A stretch of 64,000 bases of DNA from Acanthosepion esculentum. Lineage: Eukaryota; Mollusca; Cephalopoda; Sepiida; Sepiidae. The notes under the pieces were generated by a model. The model did not search any database. It worked only from the letters and a program-made list of their open reading frames with translations, and had not been told where the DNA came from. The DNA is taken from positions 61,970,102 to 62,034,101 of the forward strand of contig OZ038500.1 of the NCBI GenBank assembly GCA_964036315.1, written 5' to 3'. Every line of letters begins with the position of its first letter. Positions within the stretch are counted from its first letter, which is position 1. The position numbers were made by a program, and so were the translations under genes. Shown here one piece after another: positions 41,896-51,640 of this stretch.

Positions 41896-42453
41896 TGTAA
41901 CTACACTGGTCAACAAAAAATAAGGTCCACGCTTCGTACTGATGTTTTCCACGACTTTATTCGATAACTCTATAACACCGTGAAAACTACATAAAACAAA
42001 AGGAAAACAGACAATAAACAAGAAGGGTTACAAACAACCTTTAAGGAAAATAACGGATTTTAAATAAAATATCAGGAAACACGAAGGAAATTGACATAAA
42101 ATCACTTATTTACATATTTAACAATGCTATGAACTAATTACCGTGTTCGCCTGGTAGACCAGTTGTAGATTTTAACTCTGGACGGTAACTCGATGTCTGT
42201 CCTCTATCGAACCACGTTGTTTCTTTCGCACCACGTTGTTTCTTATTCAATCCCGGGCTAAATGGCCACGTGATGCGATGCGACAATTTATAGCCAAATT
42301 CCAAGGAAGGACTGTGAATTTAACTTTGCATCAAAATAAAGGGAAACAAAATAAAAGGGATTTTTTTGTTTGTCTTTCTTTCTCTTTAAAGGCGGCGCTT
42401 TCAAGGTCCTTGTTGTCATGGCAACACATTTATTCACAATGACGGCAGCTACA
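41896..42453 (-). repeat. BEL LTR3 (5' LTR of the array), 558 bp with 14 extra bases
   Basis: Identical by eye to LTR1 and LTR2 except for AAAGGCGGCGCTTT at 42388-42401. The segment is bordered by CTTT on both sides, so its absence from the other two is best read as a slippage deletion. Confidence 0.95.
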
Positions 42454-42458
42454 CATAC
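42454..42458. repeat. Target-site duplication CATAC, right
   Basis: Matches 28071-28075. Confidence 0.95.
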
Positions 42459-43015
42459 CGACAGATCGTATTTCTACAAATATAATATAGGTAGAACAAA
42501 CTGCCAGCAGAATGTTTTCCCAATCATTACAATCTTGACCTCTTCAAGTTTAGGGTTAACCTTATCTTTCGTATTCCAATATTAAGAATTAATTTTCATT
42601 CAGACAGCTTCTTCCCAAACATTACTGCTTTTGTGAAGCAGACTCCCGGCTGGATATTTTCCCAATCACTACAATCTTCAAGTCTAGGGTTAACCGCTAT
42701 CTTTTCCTTTCATATTCTTATAGTAAGAAGTCAATTCCATTCGGACAGCTTTTTTCCAAAAACTGCTGCTTTGTGGAACAAACTATCGGAAAAATGTTTT
42801 CCTAATCACTACAGTCTTGTCCTCTTTAAAACTAGGTTTAACCATTAAATTTCCCTTTCGTATTCCAATAGTAGGAAGTCAGTTCCATTCGGACAGCTTT
42901 TTTCCAAGAACTTCTGCTTTGTGGAACAGACGCCCGACGGGATTTTTTTCCAATCACTACAATCTTGACCTCTTCAAGTCTAGAGTTAACCGTTATCTTT
43001 CCTGCATAGCCTCAT
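42459..43015 (+). pseudogene. LINE C-terminus repeated in tandem (3-4 units)
   Basis: The plus strand repeatedly encodes the end of a Jockey/CR1-type LINE ORF: QFHSDSFFP, then SALWN, then LFKSRVNRYLS. The anchor CATTCxGACAGCTT occurs at 42597, 42738 and 42886, giving units of about 141-148 bp; a diverged, truncated unit lies at the left edge. Each unit re-encodes the same roughly 48 residues, and frames differ between units. The last unit ends with a natural-looking stop (LSCIAS). No upstream reverse transcriptase. Confidence 0.75.
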
Positions 43016-43084
43016 GAAATTAGTGTGTAATACACGCCACAAGCTGGTCTAAATCAAGTTTAGCATCAATAAGGAACCTTTTCT

Positions 43085-43210
43085 TCTCAGGAGTGTATGT
43101 GGGTGAAGAATTCGCGGTTAAAAATACGAGGTGATATAGTGATTGTGTCTTTTAAGAAATATGGTATCAGTAACGCAATGCGATTGAGGCTGGTGGCAAA
43201 ATAGACTTTG
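43085..43210 (+). repeat. Dispersed repeat, paired with 23685-23800
   Basis: Diverged similarity described at 23170-23930. Nature unknown. Confidence 0.4.
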
Positions 43211-43347
43211 CACTCGATGTCGGAGTAGAGTATCAGAGAACCCGGCTGCATCAGTGTGTTGACCTGTTAGGTAGTCTTCTAAACACCCGGTGAAGATTCA
43301 CGCTTTACAGAATATCAGTGCCTGTCCCCGACATTCAATGAAGCTGC

Positions 43348-43355
43348 GATTAGGA
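43348..43355. repeat. hAT target-site duplication GATTAGGA, left
   Basis: Perfect 8-bp match to 44306-44313. Confidence 0.95.
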
Positions 43356-43602
43356 CAGTGGTTCCCAAACGGTGGGACATGGCTCATAAGTGTTGCGGAA
43401 GAGGATAGCAGGTGAGGTGGAATGATTGAAAGACAAAGATTTAGAAACAGTTTTAAAAAAAAATTCATATGCCAAAAGAAATATGATTTCAGAATTTAAA
43501 ATATTATTATGGATTATTTGTAATTCCATGCATGAGTCCCGGTATAAATAAATTATTATTGATCGATTTTATCATAGTGACATTTTTGCATTATATCAAG
43601 TA

Positions 43603-43755
43603 CAGTGTAACCCGGATATAAGAGACCCGGATATAAGAGAGATTTTCTCTGGTCCCAAATTAGAGCCTGTGTTAATGTATATATAATAGACCAAACCCGG
43701 ATATAAGAGACTTCTTCTCCGGTCCCGACAACTCTCTTATATCCGGGTTACACTG
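43603..43755. mobile_element. TA-flanked MITE copy A, 153 bp
   Basis: Ends CAGTGTAACCCGGATATAAG, inverted at the right end. TA flanks at 43601-43602 and 43756-43757. The motif ACCCGGATATAAGAGA is repeated inside. Resembles Tc1/pogo-type termini. Confidence 0.93.
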
Positions 43756-43774
43756 TATTTTTGTTTTTTGTCAA

Positions 43775-43925
43775 TCATTTCACACCAAGCAAGGTGACAA
43801 TGCCACTATGACAAGGGGGATTACAGGGAGTGAAAGAGAATGAGAAGACTTTAATGAGGAGAAGTGAGGCAAAGGACAATAAAGTAACCGGATTCAAGAA
43901 GACAGGAAAAAGATGGCGACTGATG
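43775..43925 (-). pseudogene. LINE 3' remnant inside the hAT element
   Basis: Matches 44880-45030 (AAGCAAGGTGACAATGCCAC, then the AAGACAGGAAAAAGATGGCG end). Its similarity stops at MITE copy B, which probably interrupted it. Confidence 0.6.
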
Positions 43926-43932
43926 TTATATA

Positions 43933-44104
43933 CAGTGTAACCCGGATATAAGAGAAACCCGGATATAAGAGATATTTTCTCTGGTCCCAAATTAGAGCCT
44001 GTGTTAATGTATATAAAATAGACCAAACCCGGATATAAGAGAAACCCGGATATAAGATACTTCTTCTCCGGTCCCGACAACTCTCTTATATCCGGGTTAC
44101 ACTG
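43933..44104. mobile_element. TA-flanked MITE copy B, 172 bp
   Basis: Same family as copy A, with one extra internal ACCCGGATATAAGAGA unit near each end. TA flanks at 43931-43932 and 44105-44106. Confidence 0.93.
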
Positions 44105-44305
44105 TATTAAGAGTATAGTAACTAAGGTCCGCAAATTGGAGAAGAGCGTTATCAATAATAATGTTCTGACTTCAAATTCGCAGTTATCCACCTTAACCCT
44201 ATCTCTGTTTGTTTTTTTTTATGTAATTTTTATCACATAAAATTTGGTAAGACGCGAGCAAATTTAAATGTGGCCCAGAGAAAAAAAACCATTTGGGAAC
44301 CACTG

Positions 44306-44313
44306 GATTAGGA
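44306..44313. repeat. hAT target-site duplication GATTAGGA, right
   Basis: See 43348-43355. Confidence 0.95.
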
Positions 44314-44869
44314 CGTGCGTATGTGGGACAACCAGATTATACGAAGCTATATAAGCGCCCCACCCTAGTGAATAAAAACAGTCTCTTACATGCTTGCGAA
44401 AAGAAGCTACGTTCGGGGAAAATTCCGAAAGTCACACACCCACTCGCCGATATTAGTTGAAGAAATATATGTGACAGCTTTGGCATCACGTACATATTCG
44501 TACATATATATTCGTATATATATCCGTACATATATATTCGTACATATTCGCGTACTTATTCGTATGTACAGTGACAACATTATAATACAAAACAGACATG
44601 ACTGATCGAGAATAGTTATTTACTGGGTATTCTTTCCTGGCATGTTATTTGCCTTACACCAGGAGGTATCACACCAGGCATACCTCACCTTTGGGAAAAG
44701 GCTAAGGTCATTACGTGTGGACTGAGGCATCCTCGAAGATGAAGTAATAAGGGATTTTTAAGGATTTTCCCCTTAGTTCATGTATGTGTGGGCTCACCTC
44801 CCACTTTAAACTCGACACCGTGCCGCATTCAGCTCAAGTGGGCGTACCGATAGATACCTATTTTTTATC
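44314..44869. other. No recognised gene
   Basis: Contains an imperfect ATTCGTACATAT-type repeat near 44490-44560 and otherwise nothing assignable. Confidence 0.4.
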
Positions 44870-45470
44870 ATTTCACCCCAAGCAAGGCGACAATGCCACT
44901 AGAACGCGGGTGGGAAGTATTACAGAGAGTGAAACTGAATGAGAAGATTGAAAATGGCGAGGATTGAGGAAAGAGTAAAAACGAAAGAACCATCAAGAAG
45001 ACAGAAGATGGCGATTGACGTTGCATTTAAATGTTTGAAGCTTGTTGTTATCAGGGAAGCAAGAAATCGGCAGGGGTTTCCTCTGGTGGGAAGAGCGAGA
45101 AAAAACCGTTAGAGTAGAAATTACGGTAGCATCCAGCTATTTCAACAATAAAGCTATGAGACCTAGTTACCAATCTAGTAACACGCTTAAATTCATATAG
45201 TCGGGATACTAGGAAGAAAAGCTCGTCCGAGCAGTTATCATTAAAATATTTGCAGAACAGGCAAAAGAAAAGTACGTCACGTCGGTGAAAAAAATGACTG
45301 GAGACGATATGCCAGGTCAGGGCCGATTGTATTGCAGATGCTTCTCTGGATTTTGTCAGGAATCTCGGGGTACACTTTAGGAGTACCAGACCAGATATGG
45401 TAACAGTATTCAATACACGGACGAATGGTAGATTTATAAACGTGCAAGATTGTGACGAAAGATTATTTTA
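44870..45470 (-). pseudogene. Jockey/CR1-like LINE C-terminus
   Basis: Best copy of this family. The minus strand near 45440-45320, across frames, shows KSTIRPxIEYCxHIW and PEIPDKIQRS, the region just after the reverse transcriptase thumb. Then LYEFKRVTRL and NFYSNGFF at 45240-45080, and a YNLQTFKCNVNRHL-like end near 45040-45010. Multiple stops and frameshifts. The 3' end GCCTTGCTTGGGGTGAAATG (minus) is shared with the copies at 3330, 43775 and 46435. Confidence 0.7.
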
Positions 45471-46434
45471 CTGGGATTTTTGTAGGCAAGTTGGATTGGG
45501 TCAAAAAAAAAAATAAGATAGAACAAAAAACAAATACATTAATATCTCGTTTAAAGCTCTCATAAGGTTCCGATAAAATGCAACGCTAAACGAAACAGCG
45601 GTAAACGAGTCATTATAACATAGCGTAAAAATAGATACGGGCTGGATCGTCTGTTTTAAACAGTGATACGAACGCAAATGAAAGTGATAAACCTTACAAA
45701 ATGACTGCTGGGTGAAGATATTGCATGAAGCACTGGATAGACGCTAAATCCTGTTAGAAATGTTGGTATATGGATAAGTTCTGCTTATGTGAACAGCTAT
45801 AGATGCTTTATAAGATTAACTTAGTGAAGCCAACAGACAAATTGTGTGAAAATGGCTGCATGATAATTATCTGAATTGCAATAAGTGAAAAATAATAATA
45901 ACTCCCTTCACCCACTCACTTCAAATTCTGAGGACTGAGCAAGAAGGAAAGAATTCGCGAGCCTATGTGAGATTTTTGCCTCTTACAGAAATTAACCTGG
46001 TGAGTTGAAGAGAGAAAGAAAAGAAATTCACTAGCCTATGTGAATATCTTTTCGACCAATGAAAACCTAGTCTTCACAGAAATTAGCCGGTCAACCAAGA
46101 AGGAAAAGAAAGTAGCAAGCCTACGCGAAATTCTTTTTTATAGAAAATGAGGAGATAAAACAAATTAATCAGAGAATGTGAAAGGTTTCGTTTCTGTTCC
46201 TCCTGACCATCGTTGAAGTTCTCGCTAGTGTAAAATTACTTGCCAATTATATTATCGGCATTTAAACAGCACGTGACATTTCAAAAACATTCTCTCAACA
46301 ATGCAAGAAAGCAAACTGCCTCTCTTTATGTACTTTTGAAAATATGTAAACCATACATCCCTTCGTTCTTACTTTTGCCTTAAACATTTTTAATATTATT
46401 TTATAGCAGAAATGATATGGGAAAAGGAAAAACA
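45471..46434. other. No recognised feature
   Basis: No assignable ORF. A diverged repeat of GAAAAGAAATTCACTAGCCT type recurs near 45945, 46015 and 46100. Confidence 0.4.
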
Positions 46435-46770
46435 TTATTGAGGGGAGAGAATAATAATAAAAAAAAAATGAAATAAACAGGAATTAAGAAAGAAGATGAC
46501 GATTGACATTGCAGTTAAATCTTTGAAGATCAAAGTTGAGTGGGAAGCAAGAAACTGGAAGAGAGTACCACAAGCGCGAAGTGCGAGATGATAAACTGCT
46601 AACTTAGAACTTACGGCTGCATCAAGCCAGTTCAACTGTAAACTGATGAATTTAGGATTGGGTTTCCGATTTCTTCTCGAAAAATATTTTCATTCTCTTT
46701 CACTCCCAGTAGTAGCTCCTTGCGTCTTAGTGACATTATCGCCTTGCTTGGAGTGAATTGGTTTAGAAAA
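46435..46770 (-). pseudogene. LINE 3' remnant (same family as 44870)
   Basis: Shares AGAAGATGACGATTGACATT and the following 150 bp with 44990-45110. Confidence 0.5.
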
Positions 46771-47435
46771 AAATTCTGAACAGGCTTGGCGCCATGCATG
46801 TCACCTACATGAAATCTCGATGCAACTTTTCAATACTACCAAATTCATAACTGCTAGGGAACCAGAAGCAACAATTTAGTTTACATATTTTGGACGACAG
46901 ACACATGAAGAAAGTTGGAGGGTACAAGGGCTGAAATGTTGTCAGAATGACAACCAAAATGTCTGAATCAAAACTCAAAAAAGGCATGTAGTATTCCATA
47001 TCTAAAAAATGTTGACATTATTAAAATAAATTATTAACAAAATTACAAATAAAGTTAAATTGCATTTTTTAAAATTAGAAATTCAATTAAAAGTGAATAT
47101 ACTCATTTATTCATTTCGCTTATATATGTAGAAATTTATATTTTAAAACTAAAAAAAAATGATTTTATTTTTATCACGGAAAAATTACTGCTGCTTAAAA
47201 ATGATTCAAGGGAAACAACTCCGTAAGAATTTAAACGTTGTTATTCTTCAATTAATTTTTACAAAAGAATTTTGTCTTCAAATAAAAAAAAACAGAATTA
47301 AATTTTAAAAAAATATTATTATTCCCCTCCATAATGAAACCTTTCTATTTATTTCTTCTAATCTATGACAATAAAATTGGACGATCCTTAATAATATTTT
47401 ATTTTCGTACTTTAATTTGTGCCTAAGATAAAATG

Positions 47436-47436
<1 letters not shown>
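46771..47436. other. AT-rich DNA, nothing recognised
   Basis: Low-complexity A/T-rich sequence. Confidence 0.4.

Positions 47437-47503
<67 letters not shown>
47437..47503. repeat. (GT)n microsatellite
   Basis: Long GT run. An (AC)n run follows at 47567-47632, so the two arrays are mutual inverted repeats. Confidence 0.95.
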
Positions 47504-47507
<4 letters not shown>

Positions 47508-47566
47508 ATTGTGGCGCACAGGCCATATATATACTATTTTACAATAACCACGACATACGCATACGC

Positions 47567-47597
47567 ACACACACACAGAGACACACATGCACACGCA

Positions 47598-47632
<35 letters not shown>
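47567..47632. repeat. (AC)n microsatellite, imperfect
   Basis: AC-rich run with a few interruptions, then a clean (AC)n. Confidence 0.9.
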
Positions 47633-47636
<4 letters not shown>

Positions 47637-47716
47637 TTACTGTATTGGGGCAGCAGATCATTATTTAAACATATATTGTAATATAACAGACAATGAATGC
47701 CTATTATGTTATGTTT

Positions 47717-47921
47717 GATCATGAGCCATTATAAACTTCGTATGGTTGCTTTAATTTCGGGTGAAATGTCCGTATAACCACACTGAAGATGACTCATGTG
47801 AGCCGAAAGCTTAAATCAAGGACCAGCTTAATAAAAAAATATCCAAATGTTGGACACTTTTGGTCGTTATTTTCACCCGAAATTAAAGCAACCATACGAA
47901 GTCTAGAACGGCTCAAGATCA
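47717..47921. mobile_element. Foldback element with ~50-bp inverted arms
   Basis: The left arm (47717-47767) and right arm (47871-47921) are inverted repeats. The inner 32 bp, beginning ACTTCGTATGGTTGCTTT, are perfect, and the outer about 18 bp carry a few mismatches. The roughly 100-bp loop contains CTGAAGATGACTCATGTGAG. No target duplication identified. Confidence 0.85.
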
Positions 47922-47923
47922 AG

Positions 47924-47931
<8 letters not shown>

Positions 47932-47993
<62 letters not shown>
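47932..47993. repeat. (TA)n microsatellite
   Basis: Uninterrupted TA array directly after the foldback element. Confidence 0.95.
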
Positions 47994-47995
<2 letters not shown>

Positions 47996-48011
47996 ATCCT
48001 ATCAATATGTA

Positions 48012-48201
48012 CGAGAGTCAGCTGAAAAGTTCATAGGTTGACCAACATATAAAAGAAGTCACGTCAATTGGTGAACTGAGAGGCATGTTGCATTCAGTTG
48101 TTGTATTCTGGTACACTTGCATGTCTTTTAGTCTATCAACTGGTGTGTCTACTAATTTATGTATATATTGATCAGTCTATTAACATTTCATTCGACCCTC
48201 G
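48012..48201. mobile_element. Mariner-type MITE, 190 bp
   Basis: Imperfect terminal inverted repeats beginning CGAGAGTCAGCTGAAAAGTT and, inverted, CGAGGGTCGAATGAAATGTT continue for about 35 bp. TA flanks at 48010-48011 and 48202-48203. No ORF. Confidence 0.75.
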
Positions 48202-48379
48202 TATGTAGCATGACTGGAACAAAGGAAAATGTATCTTATAACGTTATCATTTTAAGAGTTGTTCAGTCTATTGATCTTCTTAATTCTTCTTAACCTATTT
48301 CAGTTGATCCATTCTTTGCTCTTCCACAGAAAAAATGTGTAAGTCAAGCGCAAGCCAATGTAGATGTTTTGTTTAACAA

Positions 48380-48445
48380 GTGTTGCGGGCCGGTGTGTGC
48401 GTTGAGATATAAACACGTGTGTCTCCTGAAATACCCACAACAAAC
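48380..48445 (+). repeat. Dispersed repeat, paired with 49355-49420
   Basis: TTGCGGGCCGGTGTGTGCG, then GATATAAACACGTGTGTCTC, recurs in diverged form at 49355-49420. Both lie near CA/GT arrays. Confidence 0.6.
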
Positions 48446-48621
48446 ATGGCTGACACGGGATGCAAGTCCACGTAAATAAATGTAAAGAAACGACAAGAAG
48501 TAATATATATGTACAAACAAATGATAATGTATTAACAATAAAGGTATACGAACGACAGAGACTAAGATGTGTGCGTCAATTGAATGTGAAAACCGTTTTG
48601 GTCCAAAGTATGTGTAGTGAC

Positions 48622-48624
<3 letters not shown>

Positions 48625-48678
<54 letters not shown>
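48625..48678. repeat. (GT)n microsatellite
   Basis: Uninterrupted GT array. Confidence 0.95.
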
Positions 48679-48680
<2 letters not shown>

Positions 48681-49430
48681 ATTGTTCATGCATCTCTCAA
48701 AGGGAACGCATTCTTCCGCGAGAGATTTACATGTTGTCGTGCAAGCGGAAAAAGTGAGAAGAGAGCGAGAAAAATATCGCAGCCTCCTGAAAGCATCTCC
48801 TAGCAGCGGTTTCGAAAATTAGGAGGAGGTAATCCGACACAAGAAAAACATTGCTGAGCAGTCCAACACAGAGAACAGGAAACCATCTGTACCAGTCGAT
48901 ATTATTAATATTAGGCATGATTGTTAATTAGCTAATTGTTGGGTTCCATATGTAAGTCCATTGCTAAAGATGTTCTCAATAATTTTAAGTTAGTTGTAAT
49001 TTCAGATAGACATCCTCGCTTAAATGTTAAAGACAAATTAGTGATAAGTATGTATATATCGGTATAAAAATCTATTTGGGAACAATGCATGTTTGTCATT
49101 CCTTTCTTTTAGTTCCTTTGTTCCGTCCGTTGTAAGGTGTTGTTATGTAGTGGCGTAAGACTTATGGGTTAAAAATAAAATTAACAGTTGATTTACCCAC
49201 GCCAAGATTAATGAAGGATTAGGTCGTGCCTCTTACATTTTTCTACATAAACCGGATGTTGACCGCTCGATAACCCAAAGCAGACTATGTAAATACGTTT
49301 TCTGCGCATAGGCTCCACGCATACATCTGCTTTAACCAAAATAAAACGAACAATTTATTGCGGGCCGGTATATGCGATAAGAGATAAACACGTGCGTCTC
49401 TTGAAATGCTCACAACGTTTAGTGGTCCGA

Positions 49431-49446
<16 letters not shown>

Positions 49447-49503
<57 letters not shown>
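49447..49503. repeat. (CA)n microsatellite
   Basis: Preceded by a short (CT)n run. Confidence 0.95.
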
Positions 49504-49505
<2 letters not shown>

Positions 49506-50254
49506 TTCCTGTCATTCGTAGCTCATAATTAATATTTAACCATTTCATGACCTCAGTGTCACAAAATAAAAATAGACAAAATATGGGTATACCTGTTTAA
49601 TAAATCATTTGTATTTACAAATATATTTACATAAATTTTTTAAAAAATGGTGTAAAAATAATCTTTAGTTGAGTTAAAGTTGTGGCTTTAAAAAAAACAT
49701 TATACAGTTGGCTCACTGAAAAAAAAAGCTGTAGAAGAAAAAAGTTTTTTATCATTAGCGAAGATCCACTGACAGTTTTTGTTGTTCTTGCTGTTGTAGC
49801 TGATTTGTTTGAAGTCGCCGTCTCGTGTTTCTTTCAGCACGCGTTATGAGGAAAAAAACGAAAAAGCTATGTAATCACGGCGTGGAGACAGTCGATTCTC
49901 TCTGCTCTATGAAAGTCGAAATCTGTGGGTATTTTTATAAGAAATTTTCCCCGAAAGTAGGCTCAAGAAAAATAGGGTTTTAATTTAATTTTCTCTGACT
50001 GGTCAAATATTTCATATAGTGACGTTAATGTCTAACCAATAGACACTTTGATTAAAACAATGTGTGCCGTACTGTGGAATCTTTTTGGCAGGTGCGTCAT
50101 ATTGTCTGAGTAGAAAATAAAATTTAGGACTGTTTAAATATGATATGTACGTAATTGTGTTGGAACTAGCTTTTCTTTCCTATAACTTTACTCGTCAAAA
50201 TTAACTTAAAAGTTATGAAAATGAAAATGCTTCTGAATTCTCAAAAAGAGCCCT
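49504..50254. other. No recognised feature
   Basis: AT-rich DNA without assignable ORF. Confidence 0.4.
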
Positions 50255-50455
50255 ACAAGCGCATTACAAACTGGAGCTGCCAAAACAAAGCATGTACAAA
50301 AATTTAATTATCTAGGAAGTGTTTTAACAGAGGACAGAAAATGTGACACCGAAATCCGAAGGCGCATTGGGATAGCGAAATATGCCTTCCACAAAGTAAG
50401 CAAAGTATTTTAAAAAATCTCGTTAGAAACAAGGAAAAGGAATGTTGTTGACTGT
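50255..50455 (+). pseudogene. RTE-like LINE C-terminus, first part
   Basis: Reads FNYLGSVLTEDRKCDTEI, then RRIGIAKYAFHKVSKVF. The next block of this family resumes at about 51180, so the copy is split by about 725 bp. Confidence 0.75.
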
Positions 50456-51179
50456 TAATAAGAATTGACCATTTGTAGATGTCTGTTTATGGCTGCGTCA
50501 ATAACATGACCACACGATTTATATTTAACGTAAAATACCACAAAACATGAAATACAAGAAGGAACAAAAGGTTTTATAACAAACTATAAATTATATTTAT
50601 TTTTGTGTAAATGATTTACATGCATAGAGTTTACTATTGTTTGGTGTTATGCTCCTTTGACTGTGAAATATTTTTATCTGAACTCACAAAAGTTGAATGA
50701 ATTACAAAGCTGAAAATACTGAATAAACTGTAGCTTTAGAAAAGTATTTCTAAGAGAAAAGTTCTTGTTGCATGTTTGAAATGTTCTGTATATTTGTAAT
50801 GTAGTTTGGAAAATTTCGTACGTACGTGCATGCGTGAATATGTTTTTAACGTCTGACCGCACTTGGTCGAAACGAGAAATCCTTGAGGTCACATCTTCGC
50901 AGGAAAAGGGAACAGAGAGAGAGAGAGAGAGAGAGAGAGCAAGCTAGTGTCTGCTATTTATAATTAATGTAATCACGTGACAGGCTCAGAGAAAACTGGC
51001 GGGAAAACTTTACTTGGTCACGCAGTGGAAAAATATTTGTACGTGGGTGGATTGCAACGTCCACTTGTGTGTATTGACCAATTAGAAGTTGATATTTCCT
51101 GAAAATCTGTATGAAGCTGAATAAAATTCAACATTGATAAGAAAGTGGGAGCGGGAGGCTAAAAGAATACTCTTATGAA
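50456..51179. other. Insertion splitting the LINE (LTR-like?)
   Basis: Sequence absent from other copies of this LINE. It contains TTTTTAACGTCTGACCGC near 50845, similar to TAACGTCTGACTGC at about 52605 and TAACGTCTCGATTCG at about 52718, and a (GA)n run at 50916-50939. These shared motifs suggest related LTR-like DNA, but I could not define termini. Confidence 0.35.
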
Positions 51180-51640
51180 AGAAAGAAAGAGTATTGTTAT
51201 GTAATATCGATCCTGGTGTATGGCGGTGAAAGCCGAACAATCTCATCACAGCTGTAGAAGAGATTTGAGGTAATAGGTATGTGGTTCTACAGAAGGATGC
51301 TGAGAACTCTATGGACTGAACATGTAAGCAATGACGAAGCTTTAGAGAAAACAGAAACAAAAGGGACAGTTATACCTAACCCCAGAAAATGACAGTTGAG
51401 ATTTATAGAGTACATAATGAGGAAAGAGAAAATTTGGCACTCACGGGACATTGAAAGCAAGAAAGACTGAGGAAAACAATACATTACCTACCTAACGAAC
51501 TTGTGTAAATGGTTGGTAGAACAGAGATTAGATAACGAAAAGACAAAATTTACTAAGAGCTACAAAGGGCAAGAAATTATGGAGAGCCATGATCGCCCAC
51601 GTCCTGAATGGACACGGTACATAGAATAAGAAGTAGTATT
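51180..51640 (+). pseudogene. RTE-like LINE C-terminus, second part
   Basis: Continues the family order: a decayed YGGESRTISSQL-like block, MWFYRRMLRTLWTEHVSN, then RKxQLRFIEYIMRK and a KLWRAMIAHVLNGHGT-like end near 51570-51615. Many stops and frameshifts. Confidence 0.75.

Larger units (their letters stand above)
28076..42453 (-). mobile_element. Tandem BEL/Pao retrotransposon, LTR-int-LTR-int-LTR
   Basis: Three LTRs and two 6366-bp internal regions repeat with a period of 6910 bp, bounded by a single pair of CATAC target duplications. No duplication is found at the central LTR. Transcription runs right to left, so LTR3 (41896-42453) is the 5' LTR. The LTRs start TG and end CA in element orientation. 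The two internal regions encode identical proteins. I saw one difference by eye, at 29542 (T) versus 36452 (C), a synonymous Arg codon change in integrase. The absence of a middle target duplication argues against two separate insertions and for LTR-LTR unequal exchange or insertion of a pre-formed tandem. Confidence 0.95.
43356..44305. mobile_element. Non-autonomous hAT transposon, 950 bp, with nested elements
   Basis: Terminal inverted repeats CAGTGGTTCCCAAACGGT and (inverted) CAGTGGTTCCCAAATGGT differ at one position. They are flanked by the 8-bp duplication GATTAGGA, diagnostic of hAT. No transposase. The interior contains two TA-flanked MITEs and a LINE remnant. Confidence 0.95.

Noticed and set aside
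47787..47820. Third type of hammerhead in the foldback loop
   Set aside because: CTGAAGA and CGAAAGC are present but stem II has a bulge and mismatch next to the core, and no cleavage triplet is convincingly placed. Kept only as a low-interest observation.
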